From Flavobacterium endoglycinae (GTDB lineage Bacteria > Bacteroidota > Bacteroidia > Flavobacteriales > Flavobacteriaceae), in contig NZ_CP071448.1 of the NCBI RefSeq assembly GCF_017352115.1, positions 744,001 to 808,000 on the forward strand: a stretch of 64,000 nt of DNA. Reading direction: 5' to 3'. Shown piece after piece: positions 42,274-51,279 of the stretch. Within the stretch, counting starts at the first letter, position 1, and every line of letters begins with the position of its first letter. A program made the position numbers and the translations under genes. The notes under the pieces were generated by a model. It worked only from the letters and a program-made list of their open reading frames with translations. It was not told where the DNA came from and did no database searches.

Positions 42274-44184
42274 TTATCGAAGATCGACTTCTAACTTAGC
42301 AATAATAATGTTCTTATATAACTCATCTTCTTCTTTTTTCTTGCATTGGTACAAAAGTTCTTCCATGTTTTCGAACTTATCTGCGTAAACATAATACGAA
42401 AGACTGTTTACATTGAAGAAAAAACAAGCATTAAAATCGCCTGAATCAATGAGTTTCATAATTAACTTATCTCTCATCATTGAATCTGTAAATATACCCA
42501 AAACTAAGTAATAGCCATTCGAAACTTCTTTAAGATTATCATAAACTTCAATCTTTATATTTTTTTCGTTTTTAAATGGGTTTTCTTTCAACTCTTTGCG
42601 CATTTCTTCTATCGAAATTGCTTTTGAAGTTTCTTCAGAAACTGGTTTATTTTGCTTTTTAATGGCTTCACCTTGGTATTTTTTTAGTTTTACCAAAGCC
42701 AGTTTATCATCAAATTTTCGGGCTTCCATACTATAATAAGAAGCTTTACTGATGTGACGTTTTACTTCAATTTGTTTTTGAGTATCTAATGAATCAATCT
42801 TGGCAATTAAAAGCTGGTTTTGAGCGTCGCCTTTTTCCTGATCTATTTTATAACGTTTAATTTCTTCTAACGAAAGTCGCTGTTGTAACGAGGTTACGTT
42901 ATTATTTTTTTCGCTTTCGCGGACTTTTTTCTTGTACTCCTGATTTTCTTCTACGGCTATTTTTTCCACTTTATTCATTAAACCAGCATATGCTTTTCTG
43001 TTTTCTGCCAATTCTTTTTTTAGTTGAGAAGACAAATCACTTGTTTTACCGATGCTTTCATAAGAAAGTTTTTCTAAACGTTTAGATTCATCTACATTCA
43101 AGATATCCATGCGTTTTAATTCTTTCAAATCGCTGTTCATCGCATTTACCAATGAATCTAATTTTGCCATTAAAATATCCTGAACATTTTTATTGGCTTC
43201 TAAAACCAAACGTAGTTTTTCAACCGAATTTTCTTTTGAACCATTCATATCATTCAGATTCACTTTCAAATCGTTAATCTTTATAATTTTCTGGTTCATT
43301 TCTTTTTGAACCACAAGTCGGTCTTTTAAATCTTCAATTTCAACTGTTTTGGCTTTTGTTTTTTCAACCACAACTTGTTTTTCGGCTAAAGCCAGCATCA
43401 ATTCTTCGCTTTCGTTTGCTGGTTTTATTGCTGTAGTATTGATGGCCAACTTATTTCCAACAATCAATCCGTTTACAATTTCAGGATTTTGCGATTCCAA
43501 TTGATCAATTGAAATTCCGTATTTCTTAGCAATCGAAAATTTAGTTTCTTTTGGTTCTACAACATGAAAGACCGTTTCTTGATTGATTACACGAACTCTT
43601 CCGTCTATTGTTTTTCGTTTATTTGGGATGGTAATTGTCTGACCAATCTGTAAGCCATTTACCAAGATATCTTTATTGAGGTTTTCTAAATCCTGAACCG
43701 AAACATTGTATTCTCTAGCAATGCTGAACAACGATTCTTTTGCTACTACTTGATGTGTCGTTTTTGAAGAAGCTGCATTTTCTATTTTAGATGAATTTAC
43801 AGTATGGGGAATAATTAATTCTTGTCCGATTTGAAGTCCGTTTACAAGAACAGCCTGATTGGCATTTTGAATAGCTTCAACTGAAACATTATATTGTTTA
43901 GACAACCCAAAGAGTGTTTCTTTTGGCGCAACAATATGGGTTTGCTGCTTTGAATTTGTATTTTCTGAGGAATGAACTGGAATCTTTATAATTTGATTGT
44001 CTTTGATTCCGTTTTGAGATTCTGGGTTGAGTTTGTAAATCTCGTCAATAGAAACCTTGTATTTCTGGGCAATAAAATAAGCGGTTTCTCCTTTTTGAAT
44101 TTTATGTTCAATAATTGAATCTTGCGCAGCTATTTTGTTAAAAGACAAAATAAACACAAGAGAAATCGTTAAAAGTTCTCTCAT
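42274..44184 (-). CDS. LysM-repeat protein with coiled coil and SPOR-like C-terminus
   Basis: A 636-aa exported protein: signal peptide (to ~KIAAQ, 21), four LysM domains (~24-69, 80-125, 140-185, 203-247), a long charged helical region likely to be coiled coil (~265-520), and a C-terminal ~80 residues (YYLVLGIFTDSMMRDKLIMKL...YYVYADKFENMEELL) that look like a SPOR peptidoglycan-binding domain. It is probably a cell-wall scaffold or division-linked protein. Transcribed after guaA and before a second LysM gene, all on the minus strand. Confidence 0.82.
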   Translation of the reverse strand: MRELLTISLVFILSFNKIAAQDSIIEHKIQKGETAYFIAQKYKVSIDEIYKLNPESQNGIKDNQIIKIPVHSSENTNSKQQTHIVAPKETLFGLSKQYNVSVEAIQNANQAVLVNGLQIGQELIIPHTVNSSKIENAASSKTTHQVVAKESLFSIAREYNVSVQDLENLNKDILVNGLQIGQTITIPNKRKTIDGRVRVINQETVFHVVEPKETKFSIAKKYGISIDQLESQNPEIVNGLIVGNKLAINTTAIKPANESEELMLALAEKQVVVEKTKAKTVEIEDLKDRLVVQKEMNQKIIKINDLKVNLNDMNGSKENSVEKLRLVLEANKNVQDILMAKLDSLVNAMNSDLKELKRMDILNVDESKRLEKLSYESIGKTSDLSSQLKKELAENRKAYAGLMNKVEKIAVEENQEYKKKVRESEKNNNVTSLQQRLSLEEIKRYKIDQEKGDAQNQLLIAKIDSLDTQKQIEVKRHISKASYYSMEARKFDDKLALVKLKKYQGEAIKKQNKPVSEETSKAISIEEMRKELKENPFKNEKNIKIEVYDNLKEVSNGYYLVLGIFTDSMMRDKLIMKLIDSGDFNACFFFNVNSLSYYVYADKFENMEELLYQCKKKEEDELYKNIIIAKLEVDLR

Positions 44185-44202
44185 AAATAGTAGGTTATAA
44201 AA

Positions 44203-44238
44203 AATTAAGGCCTTACAAATGTAAGACCTTAATTTTAA
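44203..44238 (-). terminator. Hairpin terminator after guaA
   Basis: TTAAGG-CTTAC pairs with GTAAG-CCTTAA around a short loop between guaA and the LysM gene. Boundaries are approximate (within a few bases). Confidence 0.7.
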
Positions 44239-44247
44239 TTTATGCTA

Positions 44248-45777
44248 CTATTCCCACTCAATTGTTGCTGGTGGTTTTGAACTAATATCGTAAACGACAC
44301 GGTTTACACCTTTTACTTTATTAATAATATCATTTGATACTTTCATTAAGAAATCATACGGTAAATGAACCCAGTCAGCAGTCATACCATCTGTTGACTC
44401 TACCGCTCTAAGTGCCACTACTTTTTCATAAGTACGTTCATCACCCATAACACCAACAGAGTTTACAGGAAGCAAAATTGCTCCAGCCTGCCAAACTTTA
44501 TCATATAATCCCCAAGACTTTAATCCTTCAATGAAAACAGAATCTACATCTTGTAAAATTCTAACTTTCTCTGGTGTAATATCTCCTAAAATTCTAATTG
44601 ATAATCCAGGTCCAGGGAAAGGATGTCTTCCTAATAATTCTGGATCTATTCCTAATGTAGCTCCCACTCGTCTTACTTCATCTTTGAAAAGCATTCTAAG
44701 TGGTTCTACAATTTTTAATTTCATATAATCTGGCAATCCACCAACGTTGTGGTGCGATTTAATGGTCGCTGATGGTCCTTTTACAGAAACCGATTCGATA
44801 ACGTCTGGATAAATTGTTCCTTGCGCCAACCATTTTACGTCTTCTAATAAGTGTGATTCATCATCAAAAACTTCGATAAATACACGACCAATTGTTTTAC
44901 GTTTGGTTTCAGGATCGCTGATTCCTGCCAATTCAGAAAGGAAACGGTCTCCAGCGTCAACACCTTTTACATTTAATCCCATTCCTTTGTATTGATCCAA
45001 TACATTTTGGAATTCGTTTTTACGTAAAAGTCCGTTGTTTACGAAAATACAATATAAGTTTTGTCCGATTGCTTTGTTTAATAAAACTGCCGCAACAGTA
45101 GAATCTACTCCTCCAGATAAACCAAGAACTACTTTGTCGTTTCCTAATTTTTCTTTCAATTCTCCTACCATTTCTTCTACGAAAGCGTTTGGAGTAAAGT
45201 TTTGAGGAACTTCAGCAATTTTCACTAAGAAGTTTTCTAACATTTTTGATCCATCTGTAGAATGGTAAACTTCTGGATGGTATTGAATTGCATAAGTAGT
45301 TTCGCCTTCAATTTTGTAAGCTGCGTATTCTACATCATGCGTACTTGCTAATTTTACGGCATTTGTTGGAAGTGCTTTGATACTATCGCTATGGCTCATC
45401 CAAACTTGGCTGTTTTCTGAAACTCCTTCAAAAAAAGTTTCATTTTCTTTAATATAAGACAAGTTGGCTCTTCCGTATTCTCTAGTGTTTGAAGCTGCTA
45501 CTTCTCCACCGCTGAAATGCGCTAAATATTGTGCTCCGTAACAAACGGCAAGCAAAGGCATTTTACCTCTAATTTGCGATAAATCAGGATGTGGCGCATC
45601 TTCTCCTCTAACAGAGAAAGGGCTTCCTCCTAAAATTACGGCTTTATAACTTGATAAATCACTTGGAATGTGATTGTAAGGAAAAATTTCGCAGAATATA
45701 TTTAATTCGCGAACTCTACGCGCAATAAGCTGTGTATATTGCGATCCGAAATCTAAAATAAGTACGTTGTGTTGCAT
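44248..45777 (-). CDS. guaA: GMP synthase (glutamine-hydrolysing)
   Basis: A 509-aa enzyme that aminates XMP to GMP. The N-terminal class I glutaminase has the nucleophile in [10 protein letters not shown] and the HPE at QYHPEVYHS; the ATP-pyrophosphatase domain has the PP-loop [14 protein letters not shown]; the C-terminal dimerisation domain ends KPPATIEWE. Length is normal. The ATG is at 45777; a TTG two codons earlier (45783) lies inside the -7 element. TATTTTTG at 45781-45788 ends only 3 nt from the ATG, so the transcript may be leaderless. Confidence 0.97.
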   Translation of the reverse strand: MQHNVLILDFGSQYTQLIARRVRELNIFCEIFPYNHIPSDLSSYKAVILGGSPFSVRGEDAPHPDLSQIRGKMPLLAVCYGAQYLAHFSGGEVAASNTREYGRANLSYIKENETFFEGVSENSQVWMSHSDSIKALPTNAVKLASTHDVEYAAYKIEGETTYAIQYHPEVYHSTDGSKMLENFLVKIAEVPQNFTPNAFVEEMVGELKEKLGNDKVVLGLSGGVDSTVAAVLLNKAIGQNLYCIFVNNGLLRKNEFQNVLDQYKGMGLNVKGVDAGDRFLSELAGISDPETKRKTIGRVFIEVFDDESHLLEDVKWLAQGTIYPDVIESVSVKGPSATIKSHHNVGGLPDYMKLKIVEPLRMLFKDEVRRVGATLGIDPELLGRHPFPGPGLSIRILGDITPEKVRILQDVDSVFIEGLKSWGLYDKVWQAGAILLPVNSVGVMGDERTYEKVVALRAVESTDGMTADWVHLPYDFLMKVSNDIINKVKGVNRVVYDISSKPPATIEWE

Positions 45778-45780
45778 GCG

Positions 45781-45788
45781 CAAAAATA
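45781..45788 (-). promoter_or_regulatory. -7 promoter element (TATTTTTG) abutting the guaA start codon
   Basis: The last base of TAnnTTTG is 3 nt before the ATG, leaving room for little or no 5' leader. Confidence 0.45.
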
Positions 45789-45859
45789 CTTTTTAAATTC
45801 GAAATTGAAAAATCGGAACAATGAAAAAATTTATTTTTTTTTAATCGTCCGATTTTTAG

Positions 45860-45950
45860 GTGCAAAGGGATAAAGTGACAAAGGTTCCTAGGCAAAATTT
45901 AAAGAACCTTAACCTTTGTAACTTTGGACCTTTGTAACTTTGTAACTTTA
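45860..45950. repeat. CTTTGTAAC / CAAAGGT intergenic repeat
   Basis: AAAGTGACAAAGGTTC (near 45875) faces GAACCTTAACCTTTGTAACTTT and further copies of CTTTGTAACTTTG up to ~45950. It is a decayed inverted and tandem repeat. Confidence 0.5.
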
Positions 45951-46008
45951 CAGAAAATCCAAACCACTCAAAAATTCGTATCTACAGAAAAACCATTTAA
46001 ATTTAACT

Positions 46009-46536
46009 ATGAAATCAAAACTTATTGCTCTGACAGTTCTTGTGTCAGTATTTTTTTCATCTTGTAATGCAGTCGATGATTTATTATCTTTTACTATTTC
46101 GAATGAAACTTCGATTAAAATCCAGAGTACATCGCCTATTAATCTGCCTTCGGAAATTATCACACCAGAAGTTACCACCAATTCTTCAGCAGAATTTGCA
46201 AACAACAAAACAAAAGCAAGTCTGGTAAAAGATGTAAAAATCAGATCGTTGAAATTATCAATCTCTGATCCTTCAGACAAAACGTTTACTTTTTTGAAAT
46301 CAGTACATCTTTATATTTCAACCAACAATTCTAACGAAATAGAATTAGCGTATCAAGACAATATCAATACCTCTTCAAACACGATTGATTTAATCTGTAC
46401 GGATAAAAGACTGGATGAATATATTAAAGCAGACAGTTACAAAATCAGAACACAGGTTACTTTAAAAGAAACTTTAACTAAAGACGTAACGGTAAAAGCA
46501 GATATGAAGTTTAGAGTGACTGCAGATCCATTTTAA
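46009..46536 (+). CDS. Exported lipoprotein of unknown function
   Basis: A 175-aa lipoprotein (lipobox FFSSC, Cys19) whose remainder is beta-rich with many Ser/Thr/Asn residues (SINLPSEIITPEVTTNSSAEFANNKTKASLVKDVKI split by short linkers). I recognise no family. The ATG at 46009 gives a standard lipoprotein signal. It converges on the gene at 46629-47339, with a perfect 21-bp inverted repeat between them. Confidence 0.7.
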   Translation: MKSKLIALTVLVSVFFSSCNAVDDLLSFTISNETSIKIQSTSPINLPSEIITPEVTTNSSAEFANNKTKASLVKDVKIRSLKLSISDPSDKTFTFLKSVHLYISTNNSNEIELAYQDNINTSSNTIDLICTDKRLDEYIKADSYKIRTQVTLKETLTKDVTVKADMKFRVTADPF

Positions 46537-46554
46537 TTTTCAGGTTCAAAGCAA

Positions 46555-46616
46555 CAAAGCGACAAAGGTTCAGAGGTAAGTGTAAAACTCTGCTTCTCTG
46601 AACCTTTGTCGCTTTG
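46555..46616. repeat. Perfect 21-bp inverted repeat between converging genes
   Basis: Bases 46555-46575 are the exact reverse complement of 46596-46616 around a 20-nt loop. The stem contains GACAAAGGTTCAGAG. It may end both transcripts, but there is no T run; it belongs to the CAAAGGTT repeat type seen at 45.9 kb. Confidence 0.8.
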
Positions 46617-46628
46617 CAACTATAAAAA

Positions 46629-47339
46629 TTACTCTTTAGTAACAATAATCGATGCCTTAAATCCTGCTGCTAGATTATCCCAGTAATCATTGGTAACCAA
46701 CTGGCCTTTATCATCGTAAACCTGAATTTCGGCTGTATTTCCTCCTAAAGTTCCAATATTTAAAGCTTCGAAATCTAATTTATTGAAACCATTAGCTAGA
46801 TTTATTTTTACTTGTTTAAAGTTTGCATCTAATAATATTCGCTCTGCAATAACCATATCATTTGAAGAAACTTTCACCAAATCGCCGTCAATTGCTCCAA
46901 AATCACGGAATTTGACAATAAAATATTCGGCTTTTGTTTTAAAGTCTCCTAATGAAATATTCTTCTTCACAAGTGTACCGCGACCTTCACGCAAACCAGC
47001 ATCTTTTAAAGCTTTGTCTACATCTTTTTCCATTTTTGCTACATACTGATCACCCGGATTCGCAAATTCATTTTTTTCATACATCGAAAATTTGCTTTTC
47101 TCTGCACCAACCTGCAATTGAGATTTTGGCGTTATGCTGGTATTATCAAAAACGTTTGGCGTTTTTATACTCGGCATATCTGTAGTTTCTGCTTGGGGAT
47201 CTTTTACAGGAGTGGGAATCTTTTTGGGTTTTGCGCTAAATTTTGGTGCAGCGATAGGTTTGTATTTGGTTCCAAATTCTGTTTGTGCTGAAACCGTTAC
47301 AGCAGCAAAAAATAATATGAAAAATAAAATATGCTTCAT
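46629..47339 (-). CDS. Exported protein of unknown function
   Basis: A 236-aa protein with signal peptide (to ~VSAQ, 19), a Pro/Lys-rich linker (~28-75) and a C-terminal domain (~95-236) with an immunoglobulin-like beta pattern (KAEYFIVKFRDFGAIDGDLVKV, ILLDANFKQVKINLANGFNKLDFEALNIG, AEIQVYDDKGQLV). It may be a secreted adhesive or stabilising domain; no enzyme motif is seen. Family unknown to me. Confidence 0.68.
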   Translation of the reverse strand: MKHILFFILFFAAVTVSAQTEFGTKYKPIAAPKFSAKPKKIPTPVKDPQAETTDMPSIKTPNVFDNTSITPKSQLQVGAEKSKFSMYEKNEFANPGDQYVAKMEKDVDKALKDAGLREGRGTLVKKNISLGDFKTKAEYFIVKFRDFGAIDGDLVKVSSNDMVIAERILLDANFKQVKINLANGFNKLDFEALNIGTLGGNTAEIQVYDDKGQLVTNDYWDNLAAGFKASIIVTKE

Positions 47340-47639
47340 TGAAAAAGTTTTATCGAATGGGCTTTTAATTTTTTAATAGAATCAAGTACCTCACAAAAAT
47401 AACATAAATAAATTTGGCGCGACAACTTTAAGACTATTATAACAATATATTAGGCAATTTTTTGGAATCAAAAAACCTGCCAAAAATCCAAGAGTTGACT
47501 CATAATACAAAAATCTAAATTTCAAACCTGCAGCGGCGTTTCGTTATTTTTTTGTTTAAAAAGAACACACCATTTTGATTCTTACCAACTTATTCTTAAC
47601 TTCATTATCAAATTTATTTTATCTTAAAATACAAACAAG
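47340..47639. other. Intergenic stretch before the cbpA-like gene
   Basis: AT-rich, about 300 bp, carrying both promoters for the divergent genes. I find no exact TAnnTTTG element or hairpin of note. Confidence 0.4.
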
Positions 47640-48554
47640 ATGGACTATATTGACTATTACAAAGTATTGGATGTTACAAAATCTGCTACGGAAGCCGAAA
47701 TAAAAAAAGCGTATCGAAAACTGGCACGTAAATATCATCCTGATTTGAATCCGAATGACAAAGAAGCGGAAAAAAAATTCAAGGAAATCAATGAAGCAAA
47801 CGAAGTTTTAAGCAATCCCGAAAACCGAAAAAAATACGATAAGTACGGAAAAGACTGGCAGCATGCAGACGAATTTGAAAAAGCCGGTTACAATCCAAAC
47901 CAGCAACAGCAAAGACAATATTCAAGACAAAGCAGTCAGGATTTTTCAGGTTTTGGTGATGAATTTTCAGGAAGCGATTTCTCAGATTTTTTCAATTCTA
48001 TGTATGGATCTGGAAGAAGCAGTCGAAGTCAATCCAAATATAGAGGACAAGATTTTAATGCCGAACTGCAACTGGATTTGACTGCAGCTTATACCACTCA
48101 CAAACAAAATTTAACCGTAAACGGAAAAAATATCAGAATTACTATTCCGGCTGGAGTTGAAAACGGACAGGTTATAAAAATTCCGGGACATGGCGGACCA
48201 GGTGTTAATGGTGGTCCAAATGGTGATTTATATATTACTTTTTTAATCGATAATAACTCCGATTTTAAACGTGAAGGCAATAATTTGTATTCAAATGTTG
48301 ATCTGGATTTATACACGGCAATTTTAGGCGGTGAAATTAACATTAAAACTTTTGATGGAAAGGTAAAAATCAAAGTTCCTGCCGAAACTCAGCCGGGAAC
48401 TAAGATCAAATTAAAGGGAAAAGGTTTTCCGGTTTATAAAAAAGAAAATCAGTTTGGTGATTTGTATGTGACTTATAATTTAAAAATCCCAACCAATCTA
48501 TCGCAAAAAGAAAAAGAGTTATTTGAAGAATTATCTAAAATTAGAAAGTCATGA
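47640..48554 (+). CDS. cbpA: CbpA-type DnaJ (J-domain) co-chaperone
   Basis: A 304-aa J-domain protein. The J domain (~3-70) has the essential HPD in [12 protein letters not shown]; a Gly/Gln/Ser-rich linker (~80-130) and the two C-terminal substrate-binding beta domains (~135-300) follow. There is no zinc finger, so it is of the CbpA/DnaJB class rather than DnaJ proper. It stimulates DnaK. The downstream gene overlaps by 4 bp and encodes a CbpM-like modulator, which supports the CbpA assignment. Confidence 0.9.
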   Translation: MDYIDYYKVLDVTKSATEAEIKKAYRKLARKYHPDLNPNDKEAEKKFKEINEANEVLSNPENRKKYDKYGKDWQHADEFEKAGYNPNQQQQRQYSRQSSQDFSGFGDEFSGSDFSDFFNSMYGSGRSSRSQSKYRGQDFNAELQLDLTAAYTTHKQNLTVNGKNIRITIPAGVENGQVIKIPGHGGPGVNGGPNGDLYITFLIDNNSDFKREGNNLYSNVDLDLYTAILGGEINIKTFDGKVKIKVPAETQPGTKIKLKGKGFPVYKKENQFGDLYVTYNLKIPTNLSQKEKELFEELSKIRKS

Positions 48555-48856
48555 GCAGTAAAAATTTAATTCAAATAAAACAATTTTGTCTGTATCACGA
48601 AATTGAAAATACTTTTATAAAAGACCTTAATAATTATGGTCTGGTTGAAATTATTATTCAAGAAAATGATGAATTTCTACAGTCGGAACAACTGCCGACA
48701 ATCGAAAAAATGATGCGTATGCATTATGACCTCAATATCAACATGGAAGGAATTGATGCTATTTATCACCTTTTAAACAAGATCGAAGTTTTGCAGCAGC
48801 ATTTAACCAATACACAAAACAAACTCCGGATTTACGAAGAAAACCAAAGTGAATAA
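48551..48856 (+). CDS. cbpM: CbpM-like chaperone modulator
   Basis: A 101-aa helical protein ([30 protein letters not shown]..., [20 protein letters not shown]) with the size and helix pattern of CbpM, which binds the J domain of CbpA and inhibits it. The ATGA overlap with the preceding J-protein gene makes the pairing strong; sequence similarity alone would be weaker. Confidence 0.78.
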   Translation: MSSKNLIQIKQFCLYHEIENTFIKDLNNYGLVEIIIQENDEFLQSEQLPTIEKMMRMHYDLNINMEGIDAIYHLLNKIEVLQQHLTNTQNKLRIYEENQSE

Positions 48857-48999
48857 ATATCACAAAAAAGAACCATTTATAATGTGATTTCAACTTATTA
48901 TAATTCTTTTATACGAGCCTTATTTCATAAATTGCAGCGCATTAATTAATCTGAATTTGTTTCTAAAATCTAAAGAAAGAATTCAAAAAAACTCATAAA

Positions 49000-49383
49000 A
49001 TGAAAAGAGAAAACATCTTAACAGGATCACCTTGGGAAGACAAAATGGGATACTGCCGCGCTGTAAGAATTGGTAATATTATTGAAGTTTCGGGAACTGT
49101 TGCGATTGTGGACGGCGATAAAGTAAAAGCCGATGATGCTTATGCACAAACGTATAATATTATAGAGCGTGTCGAAAAAGTATTAGAAGACTTAAATGTA
49201 GGCATTAAAGATGTTATCAGAACCCGAATTTTCACAACAGATGTTTCTACTTTTGAAGAAGTAGCCAGAGCGCATTCGGCATTTTTTAAAGATGTAAAAC
49301 CTACAACTGGTTTTTATGGAATCAGCAAACTGGTTGCTCCAGAATATTTGGTTGAAATAGAATTTACTGCTGTGGTTCAGTAA
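49000..49383 (+). CDS. RidA (YjgF/YER057c) family protein
   Basis: A 127-aa protein of the RidA superfamily. VIRTRIFTTDVS carries the arginine that hydrolyses enamine/imine intermediates in RidA proper, and EIEFTAVV closes the fold. The N-terminal half (GSPWEDKMGYCRAVRIGNIIEVSG) places it in the YjgH/Rid-subfamily with divergent active site rather than canonical RidA. Substrate unknown. Confidence 0.87.
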   Translation: MKRENILTGSPWEDKMGYCRAVRIGNIIEVSGTVAIVDGDKVKADDAYAQTYNIIERVEKVLEDLNVGIKDVIRTRIFTTDVSTFEEVARAHSAFFKDVKPTTGFYGISKLVAPEYLVEIEFTAVVQ

Positions 49384-49393
49384 TTATTTTATA

Positions 49394-49651
49394 GCCACGA
49401 ATTCACGAATTATTATATTCTATAACCCGTTGGGTGAAATTAAAAAATTCAAATATTTTAACACATAGGGACACAGATTTTTGTGTCGAAAAAGAAAATG
49501 GAAGAAACAAGTTTCCAACATAGCTAAACTATGTGCATTTAAACTAGTGAAACGCCTTTTTTTTAAGTTTAGATAAACTATGTTTCTATGTGTTGAAAAT
49601 AATTTCCAACGAGTATTCTATAGTAATTTTTTAAATTTGTGAATTCGTGGC
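49394..49651. repeat. Nested inverted-repeat element, ~258 bp
   Basis: The ends GCCACGAATTCACGAAT (49394-49410) and ATTTGTGAATTCGTGGC (49635-49651) are complementary with one mismatch. Inside are a second pair (ATAACCCGTTGGGTGAAATT-like, ~49421-49441, with ~49601-49620) and a third, ACACATAG (49461-49468) with CTATGTGT (49586-49593). No open frame fills it. It looks like a non-coding MITE- or REP-type element. Confidence 0.7.
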
Positions 49652-49674
49652 AAAAAAAAAGCCTCTTCATATTA

Positions 49675-50931
49675 ATGAATACTCCAAATCCAAAACAATT
49701 ACTGCTTGATATTCCGAAATGGATTCTTATTTGTCTCTTAATCGGTATATTTTCAGGATCGGCTTCAGCTTTCTTTTTAGTTTCTTTAGAATGGGTGACA
49801 CAATTCAGAATGGCGCATGATTGGATCATTTGGCTTTTGCCTGTGGGTGGATTTCTAGTAGGTTTAAGTTATTATTACTGGGGAGAATCTGTCGTAAAAG
49901 GAAATAACCTTTTATTGGAAGAATATGAAAATCCAAAGAAAGTAATTCCGTTTAAAATGGCACCTTTAGTCCTTCTGGGAACTTTGCTAACTCACTTGTT
50001 TGGAGGATCAGCAGGACGTGAAGGAACAGCAGTACAAATGGGAGGTGCTATTTCTGATCAGTTCACGAAAATTTTCAAACTCAAGAATACCGAACGCAAA
50101 ATTTTAATCATTTTAGGAATCAGTGCTGGTTTTGCATCAGTTTTCGGAACACCATTGGCAGGAGCTATTTTTGCCTTAGAAGTTTTATACTTCAGTAAAA
50201 TTAATTTCAAAAGCATCCTCCTTTCTTTTTTAGTCGCTTACGCCGCTTATTTTACCGTAGAATTTTGGGAAATCAAACACACACATTACAGCATTCCTGT
50301 TATTCCTGAACTGAGTGTAAACAATTTATTCTTTACCCTAATTGTAGGAATTTTATCTGGATTTGCTGCCTTATTATTTGCCAGAAGCACTCATTTCTGG
50401 GGATCTCTTTTTTCAAAAAATATTAAATATCCGCCGCTTCGTCCTGTTATAGGCGGTGCAGTTTTAGCTATTGCAATTGCAGGATTGGGATTTACTAAAT
50501 TCTCTGGACTTGGCGTTCCAGTAATCGTAGATTCTTTTTCAACACCAAATGAATGGTACGATTTCCTGCTTAAAATCTTGTTTACAGGATTTACATTGGG
50601 AGCTGGTTTTAAAGGTGGAGAAGTAACACCGTTATTTTTTGTTGGAGCTACTTTAGGAAGTGCTTTATCGGTTTTTATTCCAATGCCAATTGCTCTTTTA
50701 GCCGGAATTGGATTTGTTGCTGTTTTTTCAGGCGCCACCCACACTCCTATCGCCTGCACGATTATGGGAATGGAATTATTTGGAATTGCTCCGGGAATTT
50801 TTATAGCCATTGCTAGTATTGCGGCTTATTTTTCATCAGGCTCTGTGGGGATTTACAAATCTCAAATTGTAAAAGGTCCAAAATACAAATTTTATCAAAG
50901 ATTTCAGAAAAAAGAATTAGAGAATCTTTAA
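49675..50931 (+). CDS. CLC-family chloride channel or H+/Cl- antiporter
   Basis: A 418-aa integral membrane protein with about ten to twelve helices. The CLC filter motif appears as GGSAGREGTAVQMGG, with the gating Glu present; the C-terminal filter half reads KGGEVTPLFFVGATLG. There are no CBS domains. Presence of the external gating Glu permits either transport mode. The ATG at 49675 lies just after the end of the 258-bp repeat element, so that element sits in its promoter region. Confidence 0.9.
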   Translation: MNTPNPKQLLLDIPKWILICLLIGIFSGSASAFFLVSLEWVTQFRMAHDWIIWLLPVGGFLVGLSYYYWGESVVKGNNLLLEEYENPKKVIPFKMAPLVLLGTLLTHLFGGSAGREGTAVQMGGAISDQFTKIFKLKNTERKILIILGISAGFASVFGTPLAGAIFALEVLYFSKINFKSILLSFLVAYAAYFTVEFWEIKHTHYSIPVIPELSVNNLFFTLIVGILSGFAALLFARSTHFWGSLFSKNIKYPPLRPVIGGAVLAIAIAGLGFTKFSGLGVPVIVDSFSTPNEWYDFLLKILFTGFTLGAGFKGGEVTPLFFVGATLGSALSVFIPMPIALLAGIGFVAVFSGATHTPIACTIMGMELFGIAPGIFIAIASIAAYFSSGSVGIYKSQIVKGPKYKFYQRFQKKELENL

Positions 50932-51279
50932 AAAAATTGAAATTTCAAAAATTCCAAAATTTAAAATTCAAATTCCTTCAATTTATATGTTTCGTTCCTA
51001 TGGAACTTTTGTACGACACTTTTATATTTTCAACGGATTAAAATCCGTTGCTACAAAATAAACGTTCCTACGGAACTTAGAAACTTTATAAATAAAAATC
51101 CGTTTAAATCAGCGTTTTCACGATAGCGAATCCTTTTCATCAGCGTTCAATATTAAGCATATAAAAAATTAAAAAAACATTTGATGAGACTGAACACAAA
51201 AATGCGGAACACTGAACACTATCACTGCCTACTAAAAATATTTTCAGCATTACATTAAAAAAATGTAAATTCGCACACT
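50932..51279. repeat. Intergenic region with GTTCC and CAACGGAT hairpins
   Basis: No gene in 348 bp. GTTCC-TAT-GGAAC (50994-51006), CAACGGAT-TAAA-ATCCGTTG (51031-51050) and GTTCC-TAC-GGAAC (~51064-51076) make a symmetric trio of short hairpins. The type is frequent between genes in Bacteroidota. Confidence 0.6.

Noticed and set aside
49394..49651. Nested repeat considered as an insertion sequence
   Set aside because: No transposase frame and only ~258 bp; kept as a non-coding repeat.
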